Source of the DNA: Bacillota bacterium | GTDB lineage: Bacteria; Bacillota; Clostridia; Oscillospirales; Acutalibacteraceae | Length of the DNA: 64,000 nt | Direction of reading: 5' to 3' | NCBI GenBank assembly: GCA_023416955.1 | Contig: JAEZGM010000007.1 | Location: 1-64,000, forward strand | Part shown: positions 41,163-49,941 of the stretch, piece after piece | Layout: each line of letters opens with the position of its first letter | Numbering within the stretch: the first letter of the stretch is position 1 | Notes under the pieces: generated by a model | Told to the model about the DNA's origin: nothing | The model's database searches: none | What the model saw: the letters and a program-made list of their open reading frames with translations, nothing else | Program-made: the position numbers and the translations under genes

Positions 41163-42401
41163 TCAGTCATCGATTCCATTAAAGGCGGGGTAGGCCGATT
41201 CGCCGTGTTCGGCAGAGTCAAGGCCGACTTCTTCCGCATCGTGGGAAACGCGAAGGTCTTTAACGAACAGTTTGGCAACCGCCGCGGCAATCAATGTGCC
41301 GACAATCGCAATCGCGATGGAAACTCCGATCGCGGCCAGCTGACGCAGAAAAAGATTGACGTCACCGTAAACCAGACCGTTCCATGGTGCGGCGGAGTTG
41401 ATGGAGGTATTGGCGAACAGTCCGGTGGCAATGCCGCCCCAAATACCGCCGATGCCATGGCAGCCAAATACATCAAGCGCGTCGTCGTAACCGAACTTCT
41501 TTTTCACAACGGTGATGAAGAAATAGGAAATCGGGCTGGCCAGCGCGCCGATGATCAGTGCCGACCAAATCGGAACAAAACCCGCGCCGGGTGTAATGGC
41601 GACAAGTCCGATTACCATACCGGTTGAAGCCCCGACCAGCGTCGGTTTTCCACTGGTGATTTTTTCAACCAAAAGCCACGAAAGCATAGCCGCTGCCGCG
41701 GAAGTGTTTGTTGTCATAAACGCGTGTACAGCAAGTTCATTTGCACCGAGCGCACTGCCCCCGTTGAAACCGAACCAGCCGAACCACAACAGCGCGGCGC
41801 CAAGAAAGACGGAGGGCACATTATGCGGATGGTAGGAAGTGCTGCCCCAAGTCTTGCGTTTACCCAGCAGCAGCGCAAGTACAAGCGCGCTGACACCGGA
41901 GGAAATATGCACGACGTTTCCGCCCGCAAAGTCGATGGATCCGATCTTCATGAGGAATCCGCCGCCCCAAACCATATGGGCAAGGGGATAGTATACCAGC
42001 AACGACCATACAGCGCTGAAAATGAACAAAGCGGAAAATCGCATTCTCTCCACTATTGCGCCGGAAATCAGCGCGGGGGTGATTACGGCGAACATCATTT
42101 GAAAAATCGCAAAGGTGAGCGTGTTGGGGTAAGCGTAAGTGACGTCCTTGAATCCGTCAAAGTTCATGCCAAACCAGTTCAGGTTGCCGATCACTCCACC
42201 AATATCGCCGCTGAAGGAAAGTGAAAAGCCGAAAAGCACCCACATGATGGAGCAGAGTCCCAGCATAAGCGCGCTGGACATAATCGTATTGATTACATTC
42301 TTCCTTTTTGCAAGTCCCGAATAGAAAAACGCCAGACCGGGGGTCATCAAGAATACGAGAGCCGAGCTGGTGAGCATCCAAGATACATCGCCGTGATCCA
42401 T
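41163..42401 (-). CDS. amt: Ammonium transporter Amt
   Basis: 412 aa with eleven predicted membrane helices. Amt signatures: FFYSGLAKRKNVINT at the start, the pore region DFAGGNVVHISSG with the first pore His, and the second in FGCHGIGGIWGG. It carries ammonium across the cytoplasmic membrane and is normally blocked by a PII protein when nitrogen is plentiful. A PII gene lies elsewhere in the window (29.1 kb), not next to amt. GGAGG precedes the ATG. A promoter and a leader hairpin are seen upstream. Confidence 0.95.
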   Translation of the reverse strand: MDHGDVSWMLTSSALVFLMTPGLAFFYSGLAKRKNVINTIMSSALMLGLCSIMWVLFGFSLSFSGDIGGVIGNLNWFGMNFDGFKDVTYAYPNTLTFAIFQMMFAVITPALISGAIVERMRFSALFIFSAVWSLLVYYPLAHMVWGGGFLMKIGSIDFAGGNVVHISSGVSALVLALLLGKRKTWGSTSYHPHNVPSVFLGAALLWFGWFGFNGGSALGANELAVHAFMTTNTSAAAAMLSWLLVEKITSGKPTLVGASTGMVIGLVAITPGAGFVPIWSALIIGALASPISYFFITVVKKKFGYDDALDVFGCHGIGGIWGGIATGLFANTSINSAAPWNGLVYGDVNLFLRQLAAIGVSIAIAIVGTLIAAAVAKLFVKDLRVSHDAEEVGLDSAEHGESAYPAFNGIDD

Positions 42402-42471
42402 ACATAAATTCCTCCTTTAATTAAGCAAAGCCGCAATTTGGGGAACCAAAGGTATTCCCACAACGCAGAAA

Positions 42472-42512
42472 GGCCGGCAACAGGTGTGGCTATATCCCAC
42501 CTGTTGTCGGCC
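42472..42512 (-). promoter_or_regulatory. Hairpin in the amt 5' leader
   Basis: GGCCGACAACAGGTG pairs with CACCTGTTGCCGGCC (one mismatch, 11-nt loop) within the transcribed leader of amt, about 20 nt after the predicted start and followed by TTTCT. It could act as an attenuator or protect the mRNA. No known motif was matched. Confidence 0.5.
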
Positions 42513-42534
42513 TCATTGCCTTTATAATATTCAC

Positions 42535-42563
42535 ACTATACCATACTGAACTTAATTTTGCAA
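42535..42563 (-). promoter_or_regulatory. Promoter of amt
   Basis: On the minus strand TTGCAA, 17-bp spacer, TATAGT, about 130 bp before the amt start. Confidence 0.72.
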
Positions 42564-42683
42564 GATATCGAAGATAAAAATGCAGGAATTTTTAAATTCA
42601 AATTTATATTCTTAAACAATAAGGCTCGTATTCCTTATTAAATTCGACAAAACGGAAATAGATTCTAAATCAGAATGAGTGAA

Positions 42684-42725
42684 ATCCGTCGAAAGCCACC
42701 CGAACAGTTACCCGGTATTGTCCAC
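42684..42725. other. Motif shared with 37640-37735
   Basis: GTCGAAAGCCACCCG, then 7 bases, then CCCGGTATT. It resembles the site upstream of the cyanophycin operon. It lies between the amt promoter and the terminator of the OadG-like gene. The rest of the 401-bp gap is AT-rich. Function is unknown. Confidence 0.35.
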
Positions 42726-42732
42726 GGGATAG

Positions 42733-42772
42733 GAAAAAATCCGAAGCGGCTTTCAGCTGCCTCGGATTTTTA
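42733..42772 (-). terminator. Terminator of OadG-like gene
   Basis: AAAAATCCGA and TCGGATTTTT around an inner imperfect stem, 31 bp after the stop of the OadG-like gene on the minus strand. Confidence 0.8.
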
Positions 42773-42802
42773 CTTGGCGGTCGGAGTCGCGCTGATTTGA
42801 TT

Positions 42803-43171
42803 TCAAAACGGGCGCGTATTTTCCAACAGGCCGGCCATTTGCCAAGCGCCACGCGCGGGGCGTGCGTTAACACGCCGGATGCTGGTAATGGAATCGGCGG
42901 AAACACCGTACGTTACATACACCGCCGCGGCGATGGCGGCAATGACTTCTTCCGGAATACCCGTTTCGGTGAAAGCGTTTGCGGCGGCAAGGCCGGCTTT
43001 CGGTGCGGCGGCGGAGACAGTTTCAAAAGTCTCCCCGCTTCCCGGCTGCAATTTTCTGATTGCTGCGCCATGCTCCCTCACATAATAAATCAGAACTACA
43101 ACTGCGATAAAGACAGCAACAAGAGATACAATCAGTACGGTGAGCAAGTTTTGATCCGTCGGCATATTCAA
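42803..43171 (-). CDS. OadG-like sodium-pump decarboxylase gamma-type protein
   Basis: 122 aa. One membrane helix (about 9-31, VLIVSLVAVFIAVVVLIYYV), an Ala-rich linker and the C-terminal domain EEVIAAIAAAVYVTYG...ARGAWQMAGLLENTRPF, which is typical of OadG and related subunits of biotin-dependent, sodium-pumping decarboxylases. The other subunits (alpha with biotin, beta membrane pump) are not in the window. It may serve an unlinked enzyme or be an orphan. No signal for regulation is apparent. Confidence 0.75.
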   Translation of the reverse strand: MNMPTDQNLLTVLIVSLVAVFIAVVVLIYYVREHGAAIRKLQPGSGETFETVSAAAPKAGLAAANAFTETGIPEEVIAAIAAAVYVTYGVSADSITSIRRVNARPARGAWQMAGLLENTRPF

Positions 43172-43408
43172 AATCCATCCTTCCCCAGCGAAACAGACAC
43201 CGGCTTCGGGCAGCCGCTGTCAGTTCCTGATTCACACGATTTTTGGCCGCTCAATACAAGGTAACGGTCACACTTACAATTTGTTCTATTATACCCGATA
43301 GCAGAAATAAATTCAAATAATTTTTATAGATATTTGTTTCATATTGAATATTATGCCGCATTCATCTATAATAAAAAGCAAAGACAGAATCCTGTAAGGA
43401 AAGGCGGC

Positions 43409-44272
43409 GTGCTTCCCGTGACAAATGATGAATTCCGGCATTCTTTTAAGATGTCGGTGCATAACAGTCTGAGCCTTGCTGTTTACAGCTGCGGCGTTCA
43501 GCGGTGCGGTGCGCGTCATTCGTGGGGACCGGCTGTACGCGACCATTATTTGATTCATTACATCGTATCCGGTCGCGGCGTTTTCTGCAGCGGAGGCCGG
43601 AATTATAAACTGGCGGCCGGTGACGGCTTTCTGGTCGAGCCCTCGAAAGTAGCTTCATATGTTGCAGATGAAGCGGAACCGTGGGAATACTGTTGGGTGG
43701 GTTTCAACGGCAGCGACGCAAAGCGCCTGATGCTACAGACAGGGCTTTTAAACGCTGAACCCGTATTTCATTATGATAAAGACGCAATGCTTGAAAGCCT
43801 GCTGACGAATATCTGCGGTTCTTCCGATTCTTCTCCGGGTGCGGAGGCTCGAATGGAGTCTGGGCTTTTGCTGTTTCTTGCGGCGCTGATGGACTTATTC
43901 GGCACCCGTGTGCAGCCGGATGAGGGCGGATTTGAGTATGTACAGAAGGCAATCCGCTATATTGATTATAATTATTCAAGCGACATCAATATCAAGGATG
44001 TAGCTTCCAGCGCGGGCATCAGCCGCAGCCACCTGTACCGGCTTTTTATGCAGCATATTTCCATGCCGCCGAATGAGTATCTGATGCGCTACCGTATTAA
44101 CAAGGGGGCCGAGCTGCTGAAAAACAGCCGGCTTTCCGTGGGGGAGGTAGCGTACTCCATCGGCTTTTCCGACCAGCTCTATTTTTCCCGCGTATTTCGG
44201 AAATACATGGGAATGCCGCCGAGCCGGTACGCCCATGAGGGGCAGAACACGACCAGGGAGGATTCAAAATGA
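43409..44272 (+). CDS. AraC family transcriptional regulator
   Basis: 287 aa from a GTG at 43409 behind AAGGAAAGG; a GTG at 43418 is also possible. An AraC-type cupin (about 15-140; HYIVSGRGVFCSGG, LVEPSKVASYVADEAEPWEYCWVGF in part WEYCWVGF) precedes two helix-turn-helix motifs (NIKDVASSAGISRSHLYRLF; VGEVAYSIGFSDQLYFSRVF, residues about 190-275). The ligand is unknown; sugars are common for this layout. It overlaps the DUF1836 gene by 4 nt (ATGA), so both are made together. No target is evident nearby. Confidence 0.9.
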   Translation: MLPVTNDEFRHSFKMSVHNSLSLAVYSCGVQRCGARHSWGPAVRDHYLIHYIVSGRGVFCSGGRNYKLAAGDGFLVEPSKVASYVADEAEPWEYCWVGFNGSDAKRLMLQTGLLNAEPVFHYDKDAMLESLLTNICGSSDSSPGAEARMESGLLLFLAALMDLFGTRVQPDEGGFEYVQKAIRYIDYNYSSDINIKDVASSAGISRSHLYRLFMQHISMPPNEYLMRYRINKGAELLKNSRLSVGEVAYSIGFSDQLYFSRVFRKYMGMPPSRYAHEGQNTTREDSK

Positions 44273-44823
44273 GTGAAGCGACCGATAAAATTTTAGAATG
44301 GACAGCGGAGTTAAAAGAGTTTAATTCCGTGGAGTGGGATCGGCTGCCGGAAATTTATCTTTATATGGATCAGGTAATGACCTATATGGACAAACAGTTA
44401 AGCTTGTTCGAGCGCAGCGACAGTCCGCTGCTGACCTCCAGCATGGTTAACAATTATGTGAAAGACGGTGTGCTGCCGCGCCCGGAGCAAAAGAAATATT
44501 CGCGTGAACATCTTTCCATGCTTACGGTCATCTGTATGCTCAAACAGGTGCTTTCCATTCAGGATATTTCATGGCTACTCAAAACGCTGCTGAAAGACGC
44601 GCCGCAGGATGAAATGTACGACCGCTTTCGCGACGTGCAGTCCGCCGCGCTGAAAGAAGTGTGCGAGCGGGTCGAGAATGCCGCGCCGAAGGGAGAAGCC
44701 GAGCTGACCCGGCTGGCAATCGAACTGTCAGCGGAAGCCAACGCGCGCCGCACGGTTGCGGAGCGTATTTTAAATGAGATATCCACGGAGCAGAAAAAAG
44801 AAAAGAACGAAAATAAAGAATAA
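44269..44823 (+). CDS. DUF1836 protein with MerR-like helix-turn-helix
   Basis: 184 aa. The segment LTSSMVNNYVKDGVLPRPEQKKYSREHL (about 55-82, in part VNNYVKDGVLPRP) resembles the first helices and wing of MerR-type DNA-binding domains and defines DUF1836, which is common in Firmicutes. The C-terminal third is Glu/Lys-rich and probably a coiled coil. It is coupled by a 4-nt overlap to the AraC gene. No direct function is known. A family A repeat starts 11 bp after the stop. Confidence 0.85.
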   Translation: MSEATDKILEWTAELKEFNSVEWDRLPEIYLYMDQVMTYMDKQLSLFERSDSPLLTSSMVNNYVKDGVLPRPEQKKYSREHLSMLTVICMLKQVLSIQDISWLLKTLLKDAPQDEMYDRFRDVQSAALKEVCERVENAAPKGEAELTRLAIELSAEANARRTVAERILNEISTEQKKEKNENKE

Positions 44824-44833
44824 AATATAAATG

Positions 44834-45020
44834 GTGAAGGGGCTGTTGCACAATGAATAAATATACCGGCCAGCCCAGAAAAATTGCGGTTTTGTATTTT
44901 GCATACACGCCCTAGCAAAGATAAATACAAAATGTGGGTTTACCGATGACCCACAAGCAATTTTTCCGTAAAGAAGTCATTGCAAAATGAATTTTCATTC
45001 ATTTTGCAATGACTTCTTTT
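44834..45020 (-). repeat. Family A composite hairpin repeat, copy A5 with M remnant
   Basis: On the minus strand it begins with AAGAAGTCATTGCAAAATG and CATTTTGCAATGACTTC, then ACGGAAAAATTGCTTGTG, the GGGTC/GACCC palindrome, TTTTGTATTTATCTTTGC, a remnant of the M right end (GCCCTA at 44909-44914 on plus), CAATTTTTCTGGGCTGG and a tail TTATTCATTGTGCAACAGCC plus CCTTCAC. This is the most complete copy (187 bp). A putative terminator of the AraC-DUF1836 pair. Confidence 0.78.
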
Positions 45021-45099
45021 TATGCATACCGCTTTCTTTCGGAACCATAATTATGTACCGGCATAATATGAGATGAGAACACGAAAGCGAGGTAGCAGT

Positions 45100-46953
45100 A
45101 TGTGCGGAATAGCAGGATTTTGTGATTATAACGACGATTTCAGCGAAGAATCCGTCTTCTGGGGCGCGCTTGCCAGGCGAATGGGGAACCGGTTGAAGCA
45201 CCGCGGGCCCGATGACAGCGGGGTGCATGTGTCCGCCCATGCGGCGCTGGCACACGCAAGGCTGGCGGTCGTCGACATTCAGGGCGGCAAACAGCCGATG
45301 AGCGCAGTCTGTGACGGTTTCCGTTATACGCTTTCCTATAATGGGGAGCTTTACAACACGGAAGAACTGCGCAGCGAACTGAAATCCCTTGGACATACGT
45401 TTGACACGAAAAGCGACACAGAAGTCCTTCTCAAAAGTTACATTCAGTTCGGCCCGGATTGCACGAAAAAATTAAATGGAATCTTTGCGTTTGCGGTCGA
45501 TGATCAGCGACGGAACCGCTGCTTTTTGTGCCGCGACCGCTTTGGCGTGAAGCCGCTGTTTTACACTTTGGTAAACGGACGGCTCGTTTTCGCGTCGGAA
45601 ATGAAGTCTTTGTTTGAGTATCCAGGCGTTAACCCGATTGTTGATCGGCAGGGCCTAAGCGAGGTTTTCGGCCTCGGGCCGGCAAGAACAGCCGGTATCG
45701 GTGTATTTAAAGATATTTATGAGATCAAGCCGGGCAATTCCGCAATCTTTGACCGGGACGGCTTGCATGAAAGCGCCTATTTTAAGCTGGAAAGCTACGA
45801 GCACCCCGACAGCTACGAGGATTCTGTCAAGCATGTCCGTGACCTGCTGGAAGATACCGTTACCCGGCAGCTTGTTTCCGATGTACCGCTTTGCACATTG
45901 CTTTCCGGCGGGTTGGACAGCAGCATCATCACCGCGCTGGCAGCGCGCAGCTACAACAGTGCGGGAAAGACGCTGTCAACCTATTCTTTCGACTTTGTGG
46001 GAAACGACAAGTATTTCCGCCCAAGCTCATTTCAGCCAGACGCAGACCGCCCGTGGGTCGATAAGATGGCGGAATTCTGCCAAACGGACCATCACTATCT
46101 GGAATGCAACAATATTCAGTTGGCTGACTGCCTTTATGATTCTGTGGAAGCGAAAGATCTGCCCGGAATGGCGGACGTGGACTCCTCGCTGCTGCATTTC
46201 TGCCGTCAGATTAAGAAAAATCATGTCGTCGGCATCAGCGGCGAATGCTCCGACGAAGTATTCGGCGGGTATCCGTGGTTCCATAAGCAGGAGGCGTTCG
46301 ATGGGCACACTTTCCCGTGGTCGCCCGACCTTTCCGTGCGCACCAATCTGCTGATTCCCGAGATAGCGGACGCTTTAAGATTGGAAGACTATGTCAATCA
46401 GCGCTATGAGGAATCCATTGCGGCCGTGCCGAAGCTGCCGGGGGAAAGCGCACAGGAAAAGCGCCGCCGTGAAATTTCTTTTCTGAATATTTACTGGTTC
46501 ATGACTCTGCTGCTTGACCGGAAGGACCGCGCCAGCATGGCAAGCGGGCTGGAAGTCCGCGTTCCGTATTCCGACCACAGGCTGGTGCAGTATGTATTTA
46601 ACACTCCATGGGACTATAAATGCCATGACGGCGTGGTCAAGGGTCTGCTGCGCGACGCCGCAAGGCCATGGCTGCCGGAAGATGTGCTGATGCGCAAAAA
46701 GAGCCCATACCCCAAAACACACAATCCGGGGTACGAACTCATTGTAAAGCAGCGGCTCAAGGGTATCATGTCCAATCAGAGCGAACCGATCCATACACTG
46801 GTGGACAAAAAGGTGATTGAGCAGCTTTTGAACGGGCAGTCCGACTACGGAAAACCGTTCTTCGGTCAATTGATGGCAGGACCACAGCTGATGGCATATC
46901 TGCTTCAGGTGAATTACTGGCTGAAAAAGTACGAGGTTGCCATCGATTTATAA
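45100..46953 (+). CDS. asnB: Asparagine synthase, glutamine-hydrolysing
   Basis: 617 aa from the ATG at 45100, which leaves the catalytic Cys at position 2 (MCGIAGF) as required for the Ntn glutaminase domain (1-210). The synthetase domain holds the PP-loop CTLLSGGLDSSIITALA (about 265-281) and GECSDEVFGGYPWFH. It makes Asn from Asp with glutamine-derived ammonia and ATP. The starts upstream in the same frame would bury Cys2. It is a single gene; a terminator lies 84 bp after the stop. The neighbouring minus-strand genes form a tryptophan-type importer. Confidence 0.95.
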   Translation: MCGIAGFCDYNDDFSEESVFWGALARRMGNRLKHRGPDDSGVHVSAHAALAHARLAVVDIQGGKQPMSAVCDGFRYTLSYNGELYNTEELRSELKSLGHTFDTKSDTEVLLKSYIQFGPDCTKKLNGIFAFAVDDQRRNRCFLCRDRFGVKPLFYTLVNGRLVFASEMKSLFEYPGVNPIVDRQGLSEVFGLGPARTAGIGVFKDIYEIKPGNSAIFDRDGLHESAYFKLESYEHPDSYEDSVKHVRDLLEDTVTRQLVSDVPLCTLLSGGLDSSIITALAARSYNSAGKTLSTYSFDFVGNDKYFRPSSFQPDADRPWVDKMAEFCQTDHHYLECNNIQLADCLYDSVEAKDLPGMADVDSSLLHFCRQIKKNHVVGISGECSDEVFGGYPWFHKQEAFDGHTFPWSPDLSVRTNLLIPEIADALRLEDYVNQRYEESIAAVPKLPGESAQEKRRREISFLNIYWFMTLLLDRKDRASMASGLEVRVPYSDHRLVQYVFNTPWDYKCHDGVVKGLLRDAARPWLPEDVLMRKKSPYPKTHNPGYELIVKQRLKGIMSNQSEPIHTLVDKKVIEQLLNGQSDYGKPFFGQLMAGPQLMAYLLQVNYWLKKYEVAIDL

Positions 46954-47036
46954 ATGCTCAAAGAATGTGTTGAAAAATGGATATTTATCTATTTTGCAAT
47001 TCTTTATAAATGAAAATCAGCTTTATCCGTAAGAAT

Positions 47037-47066
47037 AAGCCGCCCGATTTTCGGGCGGCTTTGCTG
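47037..47066. terminator. Convergent terminator between asnB and ABC ATPase gene
   Basis: AGCCGCCCG-ATTTT-CGGGCGGCT with T-rich flanks; serves asnB on plus and probably the transporter operon on minus. Confidence 0.82.
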
Positions 47067-47082
47067 TACGGTAAAAGCAGAA

Positions 47083-47892
47083 TTAATTTCCGTCCTCCAG
47101 ACTGATCTCATTGAACTTTTCCGTCAGGTCTTTCGTGTGGAGCACGGTTTTGTGTTCTCCCACGGCGTCAAGTACAATATTGCCGCGGTGCATCATAACC
47201 AGGCGGTCACCGTAATGAACCGCGAATTTTAGGTTGTGCGTCACCATGAGGGTGGTGAGGTGCTTTTCTTTCACAATCCGCTGTGTCAGCTCCATGACGT
47301 TTTCACTGGAGCGAGGGTCAAGCGCCGCCGTGTGTTCGTCCAAAATCAGAAGGTCGAGCGGCGTCATCGTGCAGATGAGCAGCGCGAGCGCCTGCCGCTG
47401 GCCGCCGGAAAGACTGCCGACCGAAAGGTTTAGTTTATCCTCCAGACCAAGGTGCAGCAGCTCCAGCTGGGTGCGGTAAAAATCAACGCGCTTTTTATTG
47501 ACGCCGCGCTGCAGACCGAATGAGTTCCCTTTACGATCAGCCAGCGCCATATTTTCCAATATCGTCAGCTCCGGGCAGGTTCCCTTGGATGGGTCCTGAA
47601 ACACGCGGCCGATAAAGCGCGAGCGCTCGTGCTCTTTCAGCTTTCCGATTTCGCTGCCGTTTACAAAGATATTTCCGCTATCAATGGGAAGGCTGCCGCA
47701 AAGAAGATTCAGGATCGTTGTTTTGCCAGAGCCGTTGCTGCCTACGACAGAAACGAACTGATCTTTTTCAATATCCATACCGAAGTCGGTGAAGAGCACA
47801 ACTTCGTTGACAGAGCCCGGATTGAACGTTTTGTAAATATGCTGCAGGCTGACGAAGCTTGCGGGCGATTCAGATTTGAGTTGGGTTGACAT
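47083..47892 (-). CDS. ABC transporter ATPase, TrpZ-like
   Basis: 269 aa from the ATG at 47892 (MSTQLKSESPASF), behind AGGAGGAAAAAAC. Walker A GSNGSGKTT (about 44-52), signature LSGGQRQALALL and Walker B LLILDEHTAALDP are intact. It matches COG1101 ATPases encoded with COG2984 binding proteins and COG4120 permeases. It energises the importer at the inner face of the membrane. The start lies 23 nt inside the end of the permease gene, so coupling is likely. Together with the T-box upstream, it suggests tryptophan uptake (TrpXYZ). Confidence 0.9.
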   Translation of the reverse strand: MSTQLKSESPASFVSLQHIYKTFNPGSVNEVVLFTDFGMDIEKDQFVSVVGSNGSGKTTILNLLCGSLPIDSGNIFVNGSEIGKLKEHERSRFIGRVFQDPSKGTCPELTILENMALADRKGNSFGLQRGVNKKRVDFYRTQLELLHLGLEDKLNLSVGSLSGGQRQALALLICTMTPLDLLILDEHTAALDPRSSENVMELTQRIVKEKHLTTLMVTHNLKFAVHYGDRLVMMHRGNIVLDAVGEHKTVLHTKDLTEKFNEISLEDGN

Positions 47893-48784
47893 TTTGTTTT
47901 TTCCTCCTGCCTGCAAACAAATTGTTGGAAACGAGCGCAGCCGTGAACAATACCGCCATGAGCAGTTTCAGAAGATTCGTCGGCAGCCCGAGCTGCATGG
48001 CAATGACCAGACAGGTCTTGTAAAGAATTGCACCGAAAACGGCTGCTGAGGTCGCTTTCATGAATTTTGTTTTCCGGAAAACAGTGGTGCCGATAATCAC
48101 GGAGGCAAGCGCCATGACAACCATGCCTGTTCCGCTTGAAATATTGGCGGATTCCGACTGCTGCGCCAGGATGGAACCGGAAAGGGCAGTGCAGCCGTTT
48201 CCGATTGCGAGACCGAGGATTTTCATCGTGCCCGGGTCTTTTCCAAGGGAAATCACGTACTGCGGGTTATCCCCGGAAGCGCGCAGCAGCAGCCCTGATT
48301 TCGTACGGAGATAGAGGTCAATCATGAATTTTACGAAAAGACAGCAGATTCCGCCCAACAGAACAAAACGATACTGCGCGGCGCCGCCGGTCAGCAGTGA
48401 CGCGGGGCCGGAGCTGAAAATTGTTGCTTTATTGTAGAACGGGAGAACGGCAAGCCCCCCGGTTATGACAAGGTTAACACTCCACATGGCGGTCATCACC
48501 AGAATTCCGGACAAAAGGTCGGTGATGTGAAGCTTGACATGCAGCAGGCCGGTTACACAACCGGCTGCCGCGCCGCACAGAAAGGCGATCAGCCCGGCAA
48601 CCCAGGGATTAACACCCGCAAGAATCAGCGCGGCTGTCACGCAGGCGCCGAGCGGAAACGTTCCGTCGACCGAAAGGTCGGGGAAGTCCAATACCCGGTA
48701 GGTGATGTAAACACCCATGGCCATAATGCCATAGATGAATCCTTCTTCCAGTACATTTCTGATCAGGCCTAAAATAATATCCAT
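47870..48784 (-). CDS. ABC transporter permease, TrpY-like
   Basis: 304 aa with eight or nine predicted helices. DFPDLSVDGTFPLGACVTAA (about 33-52) and VSLGKDPGTMKILGLAIGNG-type segments (in part SLGKDPGTMKILGLAIG) are typical of the COG4120 permease family, related to branched-chain amino acid permeases. It forms the pore of the importer with the ATPase and binding protein encoded on either side. It starts 20 bp after the stop of the binding-protein gene. Confidence 0.9.
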   Translation of the reverse strand: MDIILGLIRNVLEEGFIYGIMAMGVYITYRVLDFPDLSVDGTFPLGACVTAALILAGVNPWVAGLIAFLCGAAAGCVTGLLHVKLHITDLLSGILVMTAMWSVNLVITGGLAVLPFYNKATIFSSGPASLLTGGAAQYRFVLLGGICCLFVKFMIDLYLRTKSGLLLRASGDNPQYVISLGKDPGTMKILGLAIGNGCTALSGSILAQQSESANISSGTGMVVMALASVIIGTTVFRKTKFMKATSAAVFGAILYKTCLVIAMQLGLPTNLLKLLMAVLFTAALVSNNLFAGRRKKQNVNPTQI

Positions 48785-48804
48785 GTGGAGATACCCGCTT
48801 TCTG

Positions 48805-49866
48805 TTATTTGCTGACTGCTGTCGCGCCGGAGTACTCGGACGGAAGACTCAGCCCGAACTGTGTCAGAACGTCCTTGTTGTAAACCGGGGTGAAATCCTT
48901 AACCAGAAAAACCGGCGTTTCGGCGGCCTTTGCCTGACCGTTCAATATTTTTGCGGCCATTTTTCCGGTTTCTTTGCCGAGCGCAACGTAATCAATGCTT
49001 TGTGAAGCAAGGCAGCCGTTTTTTACCTGCTCTTCTTCCGAGCCGAATACAGGAATCTTTTTGCCGTTCGTAGCCTGCAGCAGCGTGGAAAGATTATTGA
49101 CAACATTGTTGTCGGTGAAATTGTTGACGCAGTCAACTCCCTTTGAAACAAGGGTCTGCGCGCCCGCGGCGACTTCCGAAGCGCTTGTCACGCCGACATC
49201 CACGATTTCAAAATTGTATTTCGGCGCAATTTCTTTGATTTCCTTTAATTGCGAAACGGAGTTCGGTTCACTGGTGGTGTAAAGAATTCCGATTTTCTTT
49301 GCACTGGGCAGGAACGCGCGGATCATTTTGACCTGTTCTTCCAGCGGCAATACGTCGGAGGAACCTGTGCAGTTTGTGCCCGGGGCGTCAATTGATTTTA
49401 CAATCCCCGCGGAAACCGGGTCAGAAACGGCGGTAAATACAACAGGAATGTCGGCGTCCTTCGCCGCGCTGTAAGCGGACATGGCCGATGGGGTCGCGAT
49501 ACCCATAATCAGGTCATATTTTTTTGAAACCATGTTTTTGGCAATCAGATCGCTGTTCGCGACGTCGCCCTGCGCATTCTGAAAGTCAATCGTAAGGTTG
49601 GTTCCGTCTTTCAGTCCGGCTTCTTCCAGTCCGGCCTTGAATCCGGTGTAGCAGTTGTCAAGTGAGGGGTGGGGGGCGTACTGAATCACGCCGATTTTAA
49701 AGCTTTTTGCGGGCTGGCTTTCCGCCGCGGATACCGAAGCGCCTGCGGAAGACGCGGGCTGAGAGGAAGCGGTCTGTGCCGTGTTGGAGGCGCATGCTGT
49801 AACGGATACGGTCATCGCGGCCGCCATTGCGGTGGAAATGAATTTTTTGAATACTGTTTTCATCAT
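48805..49866 (-). CDS. ABC transporter substrate-binding lipoprotein, TrpX-like
   Basis: 353 aa. Lipoprotein signal: AAAMTVSVTACASN (lipobox VTAC, about 22-25), then a Ser/Ala-rich linker. The body (IGVIQYAPHPSLDNCYTGF, about 57-75; DIPVVFTAVSDPVSAGIV; LPLEEQVKMIRAFLPSAKKIG) is the ABC_sub_bind/COG2984 family. A T-box with a TGG (Trp) specifier lies upstream, so tryptophan or a precursor is the likely ligand. AGGAGG precedes tandem ATGs; the first (49866) and second (49863) are both usable. First gene of the operon. Confidence 0.9.
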   Translation of the reverse strand: MMKTVFKKFISTAMAAAMTVSVTACASNTAQTASSQPASSAGASVSAAESQPAKSFKIGVIQYAPHPSLDNCYTGFKAGLEEAGLKDGTNLTIDFQNAQGDVANSDLIAKNMVSKKYDLIMGIATPSAMSAYSAAKDADIPVVFTAVSDPVSAGIVKSIDAPGTNCTGSSDVLPLEEQVKMIRAFLPSAKKIGILYTTSEPNSVSQLKEIKEIAPKYNFEIVDVGVTSASEVAAGAQTLVSKGVDCVNNFTDNNVVNNLSTLLQATNGKKIPVFGSEEEQVKNGCLASQSIDYVALGKETGKMAAKILNGQAKAAETPVFLVKDFTPVYNKDVLTQFGLSLPSEYSGATAVSK

Positions 49867-49941
49867 AAAATCCTCCTAAATGTCAGACCTTGTTTGTAAA
49901 TTAAAAACCGACGAGACTTCGGATTTTAAAAACCAGGCCTT

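Noticed and set aside
42684..42725. Known riboswitch (glycine, TPP, SAM, c-di-GMP, c-di-AMP, ZTP, fluoride, Mn)
   Set aside because: None of the conserved cores of these classes could be placed on either strand.
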